Origin: Enoplolaimus lenunculus
Taxonomy: Eukaryota; Nematoda; Enoplea; Enoplida; Thoracostomopsidae
Reading direction: 5' to 3'
DNA: 64,000 nucleotides
Assembly: GCA_030248215.1 (NCBI GenBank)
Contig: JASANG010001270.1
Location: 1 to 64,000, forward strand
This document shows, piece after piece, positions 15,401 to 30,400 of this stretch. The position numbers were made by a program, and so were the translations under genes. How positions within the stretch are numbered: position 1 is the stretch's first letter; every line of letters begins with the position of its first letter. The notes below the pieces were generated by a model. That model was not told where the DNA came from, made no database searches, and saw only the letters and a list, made by a program, of their open reading frames with translations.

Positions 15401-18400
15401 ACGACAGTACGCAATTTAGTACATTCTGTATTAGATGGGCGTAGCCACCATATAAGAAAAGAAACATCAATGTTTATAAAAATTTGGACAGAAGTTGTAT
15501 CTTGTAACTGTACTAATCCTACACGCTTATGATTGAAACTTACAACACAACGGGACACAAACAGGAGCCCCTGGATTCCATTGGCCAGTTGAATTGCACA
15601 ACAGTGAAGATTGACCTTTCAAGAAGTATCCAGATTCACATTCAATTGTAACTTCAACTCCTTCGACTAATGGTTGACTCGAGTAGGAGAGATTTGCATT
15701 CGCAACAGAAATTGCAGGACATTCGGTTACACAAGGCATATCTGAAACCCAGGAATCTAGTATAATATTGTAAAAATTGCATAAAGTTGCATTAACAATT
15801 CGCAGAATTTATTGACGTTGCCACGGCGCAGAAATGTACACTGTAAATCCCAGTGAGTTGATTTTAACTCAGAATGAGTTGAATCACTCAGTCTGAGTTA
15901 GGACTATCAGAACTCACAATTCTAAGTTGATTCAACTCATTCTGATTTAATTTAGCATCGTTATACACTGTTCATCAATAAAGCATGGGTATAGTGAACA
16001 TTTTGCAAATCGAACGCGCTTTGGGGCGTATACAAAGCAGTAAATAGACGGATTTTTACCCCAGAAACTTTAGGAAAAACTAAAGAAATTAGTATTTTAA
16101 CAGGCTTTAAAATAAAATTCAGAGGTCAAAAAACATTTTCTCGCTCGCTACGCTGGGTCGTCAAAAAACTGGTACACTGTAAATTTCAGTGAGTTGATTT
16201 TAACTCAGAATCAGTTGAATCACTCAGTCTGAGTTAGGACTATGAGAACTCAGAATTTTGAGTTGATTCAATTCGTTCTGAGTTAAATAATTAACTCACC
16301 CAGAGTCAACAACTCAACTCAGAGTGAGAATCAGCTCAACTCAGAGTGAGCAAATGTTTACTAATATTAATTCAGAAATAAACTATCTCGTTAGCTGAAT
16401 TGATTAATCAACTCATTGGAATTTACAGTGTGGTCGGTTTAGCACCTATGATGCAAAACTCTGGCTCCGTCTCTGAGAGTGCCACCTTTTTGGTATGTGA
16501 AAATTTTGGAAAAAAAGTTGTTGTGTTTCCGATTGAAAAAGCATCCAAAAACCATAAAGGACAGATATGAAATAGGAGTTTGACACCTCAAAATCGCCAT
16601 GGGTTGCAATGTTTGAATGGGCTTAACTTACAATGTTCGCATACACTATTCGCAAAAAACTGGCAACCTCTGGAATATTCCAAAACTGGCCAATTTGCAG
16701 TTAAACGAATACAAGGATCGCTGGATGGACCAGGAAGAATGTTTGACCCTGAAACCAGCAACACATCTTAGGCTATGGCATACATTCCTTCCACGTGTAC
16801 CCTTAAAGTGGCGGCTATGATGTCGACCGGCGCCGCACGTCACAAAATTTCCGTTTACAAATTGATATGCTGTCCCATACGGCAATAAACACTCGATGTG
16901 GAGCGCGTGCCGAACGGTTCCGAATGGCCCAAGTCCGTGACGAACAGCGCAGGACAGCGACGGACAGCGCCGGACGTCATCATAAGTATAGCGCCACGCT
17001 AAGGCTTAGGCACAAAAAAACGTTTAAGTGGATACTATTGTGAAAACACTTCGCAAACACAGCGAACGCGAAGTTTGACGCAATTTTAATGGTTCAAAAC
17101 CAAAATATTTGTGAGACAGCGACGTTGCAATTTTTGGCTTATGTTACTTTAAGGGGCGTCCAGGTTACTGGTGGGTAAAAAAAATTAAATATAAACAACC
17201 CAGAAAAAACTCTTCAACAACAATCTTTCCAAAAAGTATTAATTATTTTTATTCTTTCTTCTTTACCTCCATAAAAGACTATGTTTAGATCCTAGATTAC
17301 ATTTTTTGTTTATGCCTAGGCTTAGGCTTAGGCATATTCTTTGGCTTAGGAACACATTCTTGCAACGCTTAGGCTTAGGCTTAGGCATACGCTTTATCTA
17401 CTGGTACGATCTTTATGTAGTGAACGTAGCCTTGCGAGCGAACAGTAGCACTACGTAGTTGTCTTGGCAAAAAAGTGAAAATTTGTAAGGTAGGGACTTT
17501 ACTATTTTATAATAAAGAATTATTTGATGGGACAGTAGGATGAACGCAAAATCTGTCAGCGTTCAAACTACTGTAACATTTAGCGTTAACCGCATACCAA
17601 ACGTTTGTCACAAAACATTTTGCGACGAGCGTTAGGCTAGGGTTAACGCAAAATTTATCTTAAAAATATATATATACATATATATATATATATAAATATC
17701 TATACATATATATAAATATATATATTGATATATATACATGTATATAATACATTGTTTTACAGGTGAAATGGAGTGTGGCTGTTAAGCTTGGGTGCGTTAT
17801 TGTATGGTTAAGGAAGTGTAAAATTAGTGGCATTGTAATATCACTTTAGTTTGAGATACTTTTGAACAGAGTTTGAAATTGTAGCCGACTGTGGCGTATT
17901 TTTAAGATGATAAATACCTTTACCTCTTGCTATTGGATAATACGTTTCGGCCAATGTTAACGGGCCTACGGTAGCAACTGTGAATGGATCATCAAAAATT
18001 GCATAATTTGCATAATTGTTATCCGCGAGCAAATTAGTTTTCTTGCCATTCACAAAATAATAACAGGCGGTTGAACCAACTGCACAATGAAACTAAAAAG
18101 TAAAAAATAGTAAATTTCGATAAAGCCCTATTGACACGTGCAAGTTATTGCTGCGAGAACTTGCAGCTGCAACTTGCAATTGCAAGTTTTGTCCAAAATC
18201 CAGTTCGAAAACTTGTAGATGCAAATAATTCATTCAAAATCGCAACTAGGAATTTAGTTCACATGTGTGAACAAACCATGCAATTTGACTGAATTTATTG
18301 CAGCCGCTTTCTCATTGCCTGATGAAAAAATGAAAGTTCTGCGTGCGATTTGCAGCTGCAAGTTCTCGCAGCAAAAACTTGCACGCGTGATTAGGGCTTA

Positions 18401-21400
18401 ACTGTTAAACCAAAATCTAACAAATTCTAACATTTTGGTCGCTTCATCTGCTGAAAATATCCGAAAAAACTATTTCGGTTACAGCTGACTTTAATACAAG
18501 TGGCCAGGATATTAGCAACAGTCTGGTTACATCTTATAAAAGTTCGAATGCGGGGTGGGTGGGTGCTTGTTGTGGTACAAACCAAAAAAATGCATCCAAA
18601 CCCGATACACAAAAATGCCAAGCAAAGTATTTGATCCTTGAAACAACGCTACTTTGGCATACGCCGCTGCTCCCGTTACTAAATGTTGCTTAGTTGTCGC
18701 AGGTTACCTTTGCTACTTGAAACAACGCATCCGCTGCAACGCTGTCCCTCGGAACGGCGAGACGGCATCCGAACGCTTTCGAATTACATATCGCCATTGA
18801 CGATTCAAATCCTTTTCCGTCATGTTGTTCTGCATAGCAATAATTGTCATTTGCCAATAGTGAGTCCGTCCCAAGCGTAGCGCAATCTGTTGCACGATTA
18901 TCGGCAATTGCTAAATAAATCAAAAAATTTATTTTTGTCAGTAAATAATTTTACTGCAACTCTACAATCGATGCCTTGGAAAGTGAGACGTTTTTAAATT
19001 TACCCCCAAAATAAGCAAAGACTCACAACCTGAGAACTCTCACACGTTCGGGTGTTGATTTTAAAAAAATTATTGACAGATTTGAACTATTGCGGCGCTC
19101 TCTTTGATCATTTTGTTTCAGCAAATTTGAATTTTTGAAAAATTGTCAATTAACAGTGTTTAAATTCTAAGAATATTTTGGAAGTTCATTCTAAAAGTTC
19201 AAAACTTTTATAAAATAAACTCTTAATGAAATAATATAATTTTTTTCAACGAATTAAATCTATTTCTTACTTGAACAATCAACTCGTCTATCGTTTATAG
19301 TACAAATGAATACTTGTTTACTTTCGTCTCCACACTGGTGTTAATTGTGATAAAACGCGAGAAAGTCCAATCGCAGTGTTTGTAAAAATTTCAAAAACCG
19401 ACAGAAATTCGTTTCCTGAGTTTTCCCTTATATGAAACGGCCTGCATCGTTTTTTGGCCAATTTTGCCCGGCCTCACGTCGAGGGTTCCAACGCCTCGTT
19501 TCCATCTCTAGTGTATCAGCTCTTGCTAGCTTGTGGCACAGCTAATTGGCCTAAGTCTTCAATCTTTTGTTTCAATTTTTGATACAAAATTTAAAAAATC
19601 AAGCTTGTATACAACAAAGACGATTATTCTAATACTTATATATCAGTAATGCCCTGGTTACTATAATTTTGTAAACAGTACCACAACAATTAGCTGCGAG
19701 CTGAGTTTTGAAATTGACAAAGAAACGATGCACTGTTAATTCTAAGCCTAAGCCTAAAACATAATGACATGCAACAAAGCGGCACGTCAACGAAATTTTG
19801 GATTACAAGTTGTCAGTCGACGAGTTGTCGAGCGACGATTGAATCGTGATACGAAGCGAATAAAGATACAAGTTAATGGCCGAGTTTCTAAAAGTTTACC
19901 TAAGTATTTACTTACATAAGTTATGCTTAAGTAATTACTTACAACGTCGACTTAAGTAAATAGTTAATAACTTTCCGAACAAAACAGGTAAACGCCAAAA
20001 GTGAGCCATTGTCATAACAAAAAAGTAATAGGTTTGATTTATATTAAGGAGGCAGTACGAATCTGCAATTTCAGTTGGACCAAGATTTGTATACCTGAAC
20101 GGTTAATTTGTAATGTATCAGATTTTACTCTTCGGCTTAAGTATTTACTTAACATAAGTACGCTTTTAAAAACGACAAAATGACTAAGTAATTACTTAGC
20201 ACGTACTTAAGTACCAAGTGATACTTAAGTAGGGTTTCACAAACCCACCCCCATCTCTTACAACAAATTGCCAAACATCGCGGTATTGGATCATCTCTGA
20301 TCCATTTCCCTTTCGATCCACACGTCACCGTTGAATTGCCAACCAAATAGTATCCATTATTGCAAGTAATGATTGCAGTTGTTCCCTCAATGCGTGCAGA
20401 ATCGTTATATGCGACGGTACCCTGGACAATTGTTAATACTGGACACTGCGGTATGCATGGCATATCTGCAATTGCGTTGCAAAGTTAGCCTTAGCGGTCT
20501 TGAGTATACACTTCTCGTACATTTACTATTAAAGCTTATGCTGAGCCGGTAGGCTTATCCTTAAAGTCTTACTGCAAGGCTTAGGATTCAGCTATTATAT
20601 GCCGTTTCTTAAAGCAAAAGCTGTAAAATAACACTAGAATGTAGTTGTTTGTTGAAGATATAATTATAACTAGTACACGTAGTTGCATACATGTGCAACT
20701 GGACTAATGCGTTTGCGGCCCAAGGCTAATTTGTTGTCTGGGCCTCGCGTATTTAAGTGAACGAAGTTAAAAACTCTTTTTTTAAAAGCTGTAACGCTTT
20801 TCAGATATGTGAACACATCCGAAACAATAGGTATTATCTATGCATACTCTTAATTTGCATACGTAACGTAAACAAAATCTGTTGGAACGCTGCCCAAAAT
20901 ACGTATGTGGGACGTTCCAGTTTTAATATATAGATAATAGATTTTGTAAGCAAACGCATCGAACAAAACAAATTACAACGCTCTTAGCGATAGTCAGTAA
21001 AGCTACTAGAAAAATTGGTAAATTTATCTATAACCATGGAACACAAGCGGATCTAAAACAGGCGCTTCCGCCGGATTAAGTTACATAACCGGATTTAAAA
21101 TCAAGATTTTGTATTAAGATTTAAACACTACAATGACGTGTTAGTTTCCCGCTCGTTTTGCTCGCGAATTTTTTATCGCGATTATATCTGACAGGGCCCG
21201 ACTTCTAGAAATTTCTAGATCCGCCACTGCGATGAACTGAAAAAGTGGTTCGGTTCACAAACCTGATTATCCGTTTATCACATGAATATTTTCAATTTCA
21301 TCTGAGACCTACTTTTATGCTAGGATTCGAACTCCAGTGACTGGAGTGGGGGGGTGTTTACTTTCACCACTCAGCTGTAGGAGCTTGACGCTCGAGCCCG

Positions 21401-24400
21401 AGGGGCCTCTCACGTCTTGTGGTGATTTAGTACTATGTATACGTGTTGCAATTGTTAAACACTGTACGATATATATTATTTATAACGTATATACACAGCG
21501 CTGAGTTGCACATAGCTAACTCTATGTGAGAAGGGGTTAAGATTCAAATACTAATTTAGGTTGCAGTTTAAAAATCACTGTTGCAAACAGCCCGAATGTT
21601 TTTGCGTTCTTATAATATTTCCGGTTCCGTTAAATTATACTCATGAAAATCACCTCGAATAAACGTCATTTTATACGTCAGATTTAATTTATGACGTCAT
21701 CCATTACGAATAAGACTGAAAAACTATCATCCAAAGCCAAACAGCAATGGCTGCACCATGGTTGAATGGTTTTTAGGATTGGGTTAGAAACAACATCATC
21801 CAATTTCAATTTTCGCCTACAAAAAGCAGTGTTGAGAAGTAACCTTGTTGCAAATACGAACCCTTTCTCAAATTGTGGCACGGTATACGTTCAGCTTCCC
21901 CCTCCTTCAGAAAATTTTTTTGCCTATTCCTCAAAAAAGTTTTAGCCTCGGTTATAAGTCATGTGAACTCCCCACATGTCTGGATTGTAACTTTAAGCCT
22001 TCTCCTCAGCATGCTGAGCTGGCTACTAACAACTTTGCGTACACAGCAAAAAAGGTGAGTCAAATTGATTCTTTCCGAAATAGGCTTTTCCTGACTACAC
22101 AAACTGAGTCAAACTTCGACTCCGCCAGAGTTAAATTCGACTCACCCGAATCGCTCAGTGAGACGAATTTGACTCTGGCGGAGTCCAATTTGACTCAGTT
22201 TGTGTAGTCCCTAAAAGCCTATTTTGGAGAGAGTCAATTTGACTCACCATTTTTTGCAGTGTAGACAAACGAATAAAAAAGCAACAAAATTCAAACTAAC
22301 GTTTTTCACAAATCGGATATAACCCTTTCATACAGTCGTATGCCAAAAACGGTTCATACATGGACGCAAATCGAGTTGAAAGACAGTCGCCACCGCTGCC
22401 GGCATCATCTAAAAATATTGACCAATGATCGAATTCAACCACTACTGGTCGATCCATGAAGGCCACATGGATCGACCGCCTAACAGCGATCAAAACCAAA
22501 ATTTTGTATTAAGGTTTAGCGCAAAAATGGCCGTATGGCTTCTAGCTTGTTTCGTTCAAGTGATTTGTTTCTACAATTATATTACGCTTCATTATTCAGA
22601 CATTTCCGGATCCGACACTGCGAGTTGTGATACTTATGTCGCAACAGTTCTCCGCTGAAACCTTTGCGATGAACATTGTTCCCAGAAGAGCCTATGCAAA
22701 GATCAGGGCGGAACGTTTGTCTGTCTGTGGGACTAGAAGAAGAGTCAGCTTAAGCTTAGACTAATGTTTTTTTTGCTTTGTTTAGACTTAGGCTTAGGAA
22801 TATGCTGATTCTTACGCTTACACTTAGGCTTAGGCTTAGGAATATGCTGATTCTTACGCTTAGGCTTAGGCTTAGGAATATGCTGATTCTTACGCTTAGG
22901 CTTAGGCTTAAGCTTAGGCTTAGGAATATGCTGATTTTTACGCTTATGCGGGATTCACGTTATAAATGGTGCAGCTGGGTCACGTTTCGTTACGTTGTAT
23001 ATAATGGAATATCATATGATACTTCAAATCCGTTTTGTTGAATATCATATCATATATTCTGTTAATTTGGAATATCATATGATATTCAACAATATATCTG
23101 ATTGTGTCCAGTAACATTCGAACACTTGTATGTTGAGATAACCTGTGTACCAGTGCCGACCTTTGTCTGTCCGTATCATATGATGGTAACAAAAATTTAT
23201 GTTGATGTCGAATCAACATGTGACAAAACGTGACCCGACTGCTCCAGTTATAACGTGAACCCCGCATTAGGCTTAAATACAAAAGCGAGAATGTTTACGT
23301 AAAAAAGAATTGGATATTTTAGGATATTTTAAGAGTTGAACTTCAATGTTTAACGCTGTAATTTGGGAACAACATTATGAGCAGGGGTGTAACCAGGATG
23401 ATTATGTAGGTATCATAACCTGTTTAACTATTGGAGCGCGTGGCTATTTTGCACGAATGCTGCTATTTTGCATAAATGGATGGATTACCATTGGGTAAAT
23501 AGAGAATTACCATGGGTGACGAGGATCAATGGTCAGAATACTGTTTTGATGATAACGTTTTAGTTATCTTGATACGATTATTTGATTATTATGTTACTTA
23601 ACAGATTGAATAAATGTGTCAACGAACTGGTTAACGGGTTTGTAGCAGACAGTGAAGTCAGGATATATTTTTCGGGAGGCGGTTCAATATTCGATGAGGG
23701 GATGCCAGAAAAATATGGGGATGAAAGATCAGGGGAGGCGACTATCAGGGGGGAGTGATGAACCAGGGGGGTTTGAGAGAAAAAGCGAACTTTTGGAGGA
23801 TTGGGGAACCAAACGCAAAGTTTGGTTCTACTTTGTGCGCCATGTAAATTTTGTCAAGGTGCATACTCTTGCCTAGAGAGTGATTATCGATTCGTAAAAA
23901 TGTACCCGGCACGCGTTGCGTTTTTGAGCCACCCACCTTTTTTGGAGGAGGGTACAACCAGTGCGAACCTTGGCACTTTATGTATGCGTCGTCAAAGATG
24001 GTCCCCTCATAGTTTAATTTAAGGGTATTAATGTGATAGCGACCCCCTAAACAAGGGGTGGTCGGCCAACAACGCAACGCCCGGTGGTACATTTTGTGCC
24101 ATTCGAGACCCCCAAGAGATGCACACTTTGGTCATAATCTACTCTTGAGTATACAAAGAGCAGATAACACAATAGTGTGCAACTCTTGGGGTTTCGCAGG
24201 GGACAGAATGTGCCACCCAACGTTTCTTTTTTGGCCGACCGCACCCGCTTATTTAGATTAGGGATCGCTTTCACACGCAATCGACCTAAATTAAAATATA
24301 AAAACGGAGCATATTTGATGACGGATACAAAAGCAGTGCCATGGTTCCCACAGGTTGTACCTTCACTGTCTCAGTTGATATGATTCCGGGTGAGTTGATC

Positions 24401-27400
24401 AGTTAACTCACATAGAGTTGAATCAACTCACAAATTTGAGTTCTGATAATCCTAACTCAGACTGAGTAATTTGACCCACTCTGAGTTCAAATGAACTCAC
24501 TGCAATTTACAGCGTTGTACCCCCACTCAATAAGGCGGGGGTGGCGGTTAAAAATGCAACTCGTGCCGGATACATTTTGCACCATGCGGAAGCACAAGAG
24601 TTGCATACATTTGTATCCAGATGCACCCTTGATTATATTATGACCCTGAAATTTACACGAACATCAGAAAACCAGAAACGCTTTTTTTACCATTTGGTGC
24701 TAAAAAATGTGTGACATCAACAATTTTGGTATCCGTCAACTCGGCTTTACTCGCAGCAACGTAAAAGTTGTTCATTGAACTGTTCGCCGTTGGTCGCTTA
24801 AACCCGTTGATTCGCCATGTTCCGGATCCGTAATTAGCACCATGAAGCTGAAACAGTTGTATGTTCAATTCAACAGATGTTTCAGTTGTCATTAAAAGGT
24901 CTCAAAAACCCCTGCAAAAAATATCACAACCGAGATGTGTTTGGACCCATAAACTCTACCCCCCGCTGGTGACCGGGACAGGATAGCAAAATCGAAAAGT
25001 AGTCTTTCGATTTGTTCAACTTATGCATGCTCCACGATTGAAAATGTGGCTTAGCCTTAATTCCAGGACTACTGGAGTTGAATTGCGAGTTTTGTGATAA
25101 ATTGTAGATGACGAAATTTGTTAGAATTGACTATACAACAAATTGAACGCGGTAACATTTGTCTAAACTCTTTGGATATGAAATTTCATTGCGCGAAACA
25201 ATTTCAATTCCTATACGCCTCCTATTTTATGAGTTTTCAATTCCTGAATACCACCTAGTAGTGCAAAACGTGGACTTCTGGAATTGAACAAAAATGTATC
25301 ATTGAGATGTAGAATTGACGCCAAAATTTTCGACCACTTCACAGTTTTAATTGTGAAGTATGCATTACGAGCGTGTAAAATAGTGTTTTTCGAGGTTTTT
25401 TCAAAAATTTCGAGGCATATATCCCACCTTTCGCGCCTTGTATGCCCCCCTTCCTGGTTCCCTGCAGCCACTTCTAACCAGGTCTGTAATTAGGGGGGGG
25501 CTGCTTTTACTAACGCTTCAGCCCCCCCCCTCTCCCGAATTTTTTTACAATAATTAGTGGTCTGGTTGCACAAATATCCGTTGGAAATAAATTAATTTCA
25601 ATGACTGGGTTTCTGAAACCCTACTTTAAAAGTACGACTTAGTACTTAAGTACGCGTAAGCAATTACTTAAACATTTTGTCATTTTTAAAAGCGTATTTA
25701 AGCTAAGTAAATACTTAAGTCGCCGATTAAATTGAATATATTACAGATTATCCATTCAAACACTCAAAATTTGGTCCAATTGTAATTGTAGACTCATTGT
25801 GCCTCCTTAATATGAAGCCAAAACTATTACTCTCTCGTTTCGACAATGGCTGATATTTGGCATTTGTTTGTTTTCGATTGAAAATTTAAATATTCACTTA
25901 AGTCGGCGACCTTATTAATTTAAGCATACCTTAAGTAAATGCTTAAGTAACGTTTCAGAAACCCAGCCATTATTTATTTATGCAATAAATAGAGTTTAAA
26001 CAAATACAGTATCCAGCAAGCAAGAAAGAACCTTTGTAGCAGTCCGACAAAACTGGACGCCCCTTAGGACCCGTGTTACTTCACGGAGCGTCCAGGTTTC
26101 TGTATTATCGTCAGTTACTTTCCTGTATGGGATTCAATTTTTAGCTTATATTTACACCCAGTTTGTGACGTATATTCAGTGTTTAGCTTAAAAATATGCT
26201 TGATCTACTATTACGCCCTTAACCCTTTCTCACATAATTATCTTCAATTTCACATGAGATGCACTTTTAAGTTAAGATTCGATCCCCAGCCTCTTGTGTG
26301 GGAGGCGTTTACGATGACCACTCAGCAATAGGAGCTTGACGCTCGAGGGAGCTCTCACGTCTTCTAGAGCTTTTGAACTGCACATATGTTTACAATTTTT
26401 AAAAACTGCTCACAGTGTCTGTGTTGTTCATTTATTATTTGTATTTACTTGCTCATAGTATACTCTTTGATTTAAACGGTTAAAAGTAAACTCGAGGGAG
26501 CTCTCACGTCTTCTAGAGCTTTTGAACTGCACATATGTTTACAATTTTTAAAAACTGCTCACAGTGTCTGTGTTGTTCATTTATTATTTGTATTTACTTG
26601 CTCATAGTATACTCTTTGATTTAAACGGTTAAAAGTAAACTCGAGGGAGCTCTCACGTCTTCTAGAGCTTTTGAACTGCACATATGTTTACAATTTTTAA
26701 ACACTGCTCACAGTGTCTGTGTTGTTCATTTATTATTTGTATTTAGTTGCTCATAGTATACTCTTTGATTTAAACGGTTAAAAGTAAACTCGAGGGAGCT
26801 CTCACGTCTTCTAGAGCTTTTGAACTGCACATATGTTTACAATTTTTAAACACTGCTCACAGTGTCTGTGTTGTTCATTTATTATTTGTATTTAGTTGCT
26901 CATAGTATACTCTTTGATTTAAACGGTTAAAAGTAAACTCGAGGGAGCTCTCACGTCTTCTAGAGCTTTTGAACTGCACATATGTTTACAATTTTTAAAC
27001 ACTGCTCACAGTGTCTGTGTTGTTCATTTATTATTTGTATTTAGTTGCTCATAGTATACTCTTTGATTTAAACGGTTAAAAGTAAACTCGAGGGAGCTCT
27101 CACGTCTTCTAGAGCTTTTGAACTGCACATATGTTTACAATTTTTAAACACTGCTCACAGTGTCTGTGTTGTTCATTTATTATTTGTATTTAGTTGCTCA
27201 TAGTATACTCTTTGATTTAAACGGTTAAAAGTAAACTCGAGGGAGCTCTCACGTCTTCTGGAGCTTTTGAACTGCACATATGTTTACAATTTTTAAACAC
27301 TGCTCACAGTGTCTGTGTTGTTCATTTATTATTTGTATTTAGTTGCTCATAGTATACTCTTTGATTTAAACGGTTAAAAGTAAACTCGAGGGAGCTCTCA

Positions 27401-30400
27401 CGTCTTCTAGAGCTTTTGAACTGCACATATGTTTACAATTTTTAAACACTGCTCACAGTGTCTGTGTTGTTCATTTATTATTTGTATTTAGTTGCTCATA
27501 GTATACTCTTTGATTTAAACGGTTAAAAGTAAACTCGAGGGAGCTCTCACGTCTTCTAGAGCTTTTGAACTGCACATATGTTTACAATTTTTAAACACTG
27601 CTCACAGTGTCTGTGTTGTTCATTTATTATTTGTATTTAGTTGCTCATAGTATACTCTTTGATTTAAACGGTTAAAAGTAAACTCGAGGGAGCTCTCACG
27701 TCTTCTAGAGCTTTTGAACTGCACATATGTTTACAATTTTTAAACACTGCTCACAGTGTCTGTGTTGTTCATTTATTATTTGTATTTAGTTGCTCATAGT
27801 ATACTCTTTGATTTAAACGGTTAAAAGTAAACTCGAGGGAGCTCTCACGTCTTCTAGAGCTTTTGAACTGCACATATGTTTACAATTTTTAAACACTGCT
27901 CACAGTGCCTGTGATGTTCATTTATTATTTGTATTTAGTTGCTCATAGTATACTCTTTGATTTAAACGGTTAAAAGTAAACTCGAGGGAGCTCTCACGTC
28001 TTCTAGAGCTTTTGAACTGCACATATGTTTACAATTTTTAAACACTGCTCACAGTGTCTGTGTTGTTCATTTATTATTTGTATTTAGTTGCTCATAGTAT
28101 ACTCTTTGATTTAAACGGTTAAAAGTAAACTCGAGGGAGCTCTCACGTCTTCTAGAGCTTTTGAACTGCACATATGTTTACAATTTTTAAACACTGCTCA
28201 CAGTGTCTGTGTTGTTCATTTATTATTTGTATTTAGTTGCTCATAGTATACTCTTTGATTTAAACGGTTAAAAGTAAACTCGAGGGAGCTCTCACGTCTT
28301 CTAGAGCTTTTGAACTGCACATATGTTTACAATTTTTAAACACTGCTCACAGTGTCTGTGTTGTTCATTTATTATTTGTATTTAGTTGCTCATAGTATAC
28401 TCTTTGATTTAAACGGTTAAAAGTAAACTCGAGGGAGCTCTCACGTCTTCTAGAGCTTTTGAACTGCACATATGTTTACAATTTTTAAACACTGCTCACA
28501 GTGTCTGTGTTGTTCATTTATTATTTGTATTTAGTTGCTCATAGTATACTCTTTGATTTAAACGGTTAAAAGTAAACTCGAGGGAGCTCTCACGTCTTCT
28601 AGAGCTTTTGAACTGCACATATGTTTACAATTTTTAAACACTGCTCACAGTGTCTGTGTTGTTCATTTATTATTTGTATTTAGTTGCTCATAGTATACTC
28701 TTTGATTTAAACGGTTAAAAGTAAACTCGAGGGAGCTCTCACGTCTTCTAGAGCTTTTGAACTGCACATATGTTTACAATTTTTAAACACTGCTCACAGT
28801 GTCTGTGTTGTTCATTTATTATTTGTATTTAGTTGCTCATAGTATACTCTTTAATTTAAACGGTTAAAAGTAAACTCGAGGGAGCTCTCACGTCTTCTAG
28901 AGCTTTTGAACTGCACATATGTTTACAATTTTTAAACACTGCTCACAGTGTCTGTGTTGTTCATTTATTATTTGTATTTAGTTGCTCATAGTATACTCTT
29001 TGATTTAAACGGTTAAAAGTAAACTCGAGGGAGCTCTCACGTCTTCTAGAGCTTTTGAACTGCACATATGTTTACAATTTTTAAACACTGCTCACAGTGT
29101 CTGTGTTGTTCATTTATTATTTGTATTTAGTTGCTCATAGTATACTCTTTGATTTAAACGGTTAAAAGTAGCCTCGAGGGAGCTCTCACGTCTTCTAGAG
29201 CTTTTGAACTGCACATATGTTTACAATTTTTAAACACTGCTCACAGTGTCTGTGTTGTTCATTTATTATTTGTATTTAGTTGCTCATAGTATACTCTTTG
29301 ATTTAAACGGTTAAAAGTAAACTCGAGGGAGCTCTCACGTCTTCTAGAGCTTTTGAACTGCACATATGTTTACAATTTTTAAACACTGCTCACAGTGTCT
29401 GTGTTGTTCATTTATTATTTGTATTTAGTTGCTCATAGTATACTCTTTGATTTAAACGGTTAAAAGTAAACATTAGCCGTCAACGTTTACTTCGGCAATT
29501 GCTGAAATTGCATAACGTTGTTCAGCGGTTCGGAACACCGCCAATTGACCGCCGTTGTTTTCACAATGAACAGCGGCTCGAAATGCCGTCCACGCGACGT
29601 GATATTCAAAATAGCAATACTGATCAACGAAATAGTTGTGATGATTCAGCGCTGAACATTCAGTCTGTCGAGTTGCTGAAATGAAACCGATCCGCTGATG
29701 CGTTATAGCGGATCCACGACAGACCCATCCTGGCGTAGGGGTCGTCAACACGGATCATAAGCAAACGTTCGTGCTTAAGATTTAGTGCTGAAATTGTGTT
29801 TGGCTTATCGTTCGCTTTTGTTTCGATATATCTCACGGCCAGGGTGCAACCGGAATTACAATTTACCGGAACCGGAATTTGTAAATTTTACCGGAACCGG
29901 AAGGTGAAAAAATGCCGGAACCGGAATTCCGGTTGCACCCTGCTCACAGCGTGCTCTATTCAAATTTTTTATATCCATCGCGGCATCCGTTTGGCGCAAC
30001 AGGTCCAAGAATTAGGCAGGCATACACTTTAAGCGTTCGATTTAAGCTCGGATTCAGAAGTACACTGTATTAAAAAATGGGGAGTCAAATTGACTGTCTC
30101 GGAAATAGGCTTTTCCTGACTACATAAACTGAGCCAAATTCGACTCCGCCGGAGTCAAATTGGACTCACTGCAGTGAATGGAATTTGACTCTAGCGGAGT
30201 CAAATGTGACTCAGTTTGTGTAGTCAGGAAAAGCCTATTTCCGAGAGAGTCAATTTGACTCCCCATTTTTTACAGTGTACAGGGGGATCTAGGCTAGGAT
30301 TTAGACTTAAGTTAAGGGTTAGGCTTAGTCTTCGATTTAGATTTGACTGTTGGTCTTCGACTTTAAATTTTGGCTCAACCGTAGCCAAAGACTAAATATG

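Noticed and set aside
22690-22945. Interstitial telomere or chromosome end
   Set aside because: TTAGGC runs are short, occur in both directions and always lie between MITE ends, so this is not a telomere.
26342-29470. CRISPR array or recent segmental duplication
   Set aside because: The 149-bp units are directly adjacent with no spacers, and the gene is clearly eukaryotic; it is a satellite.
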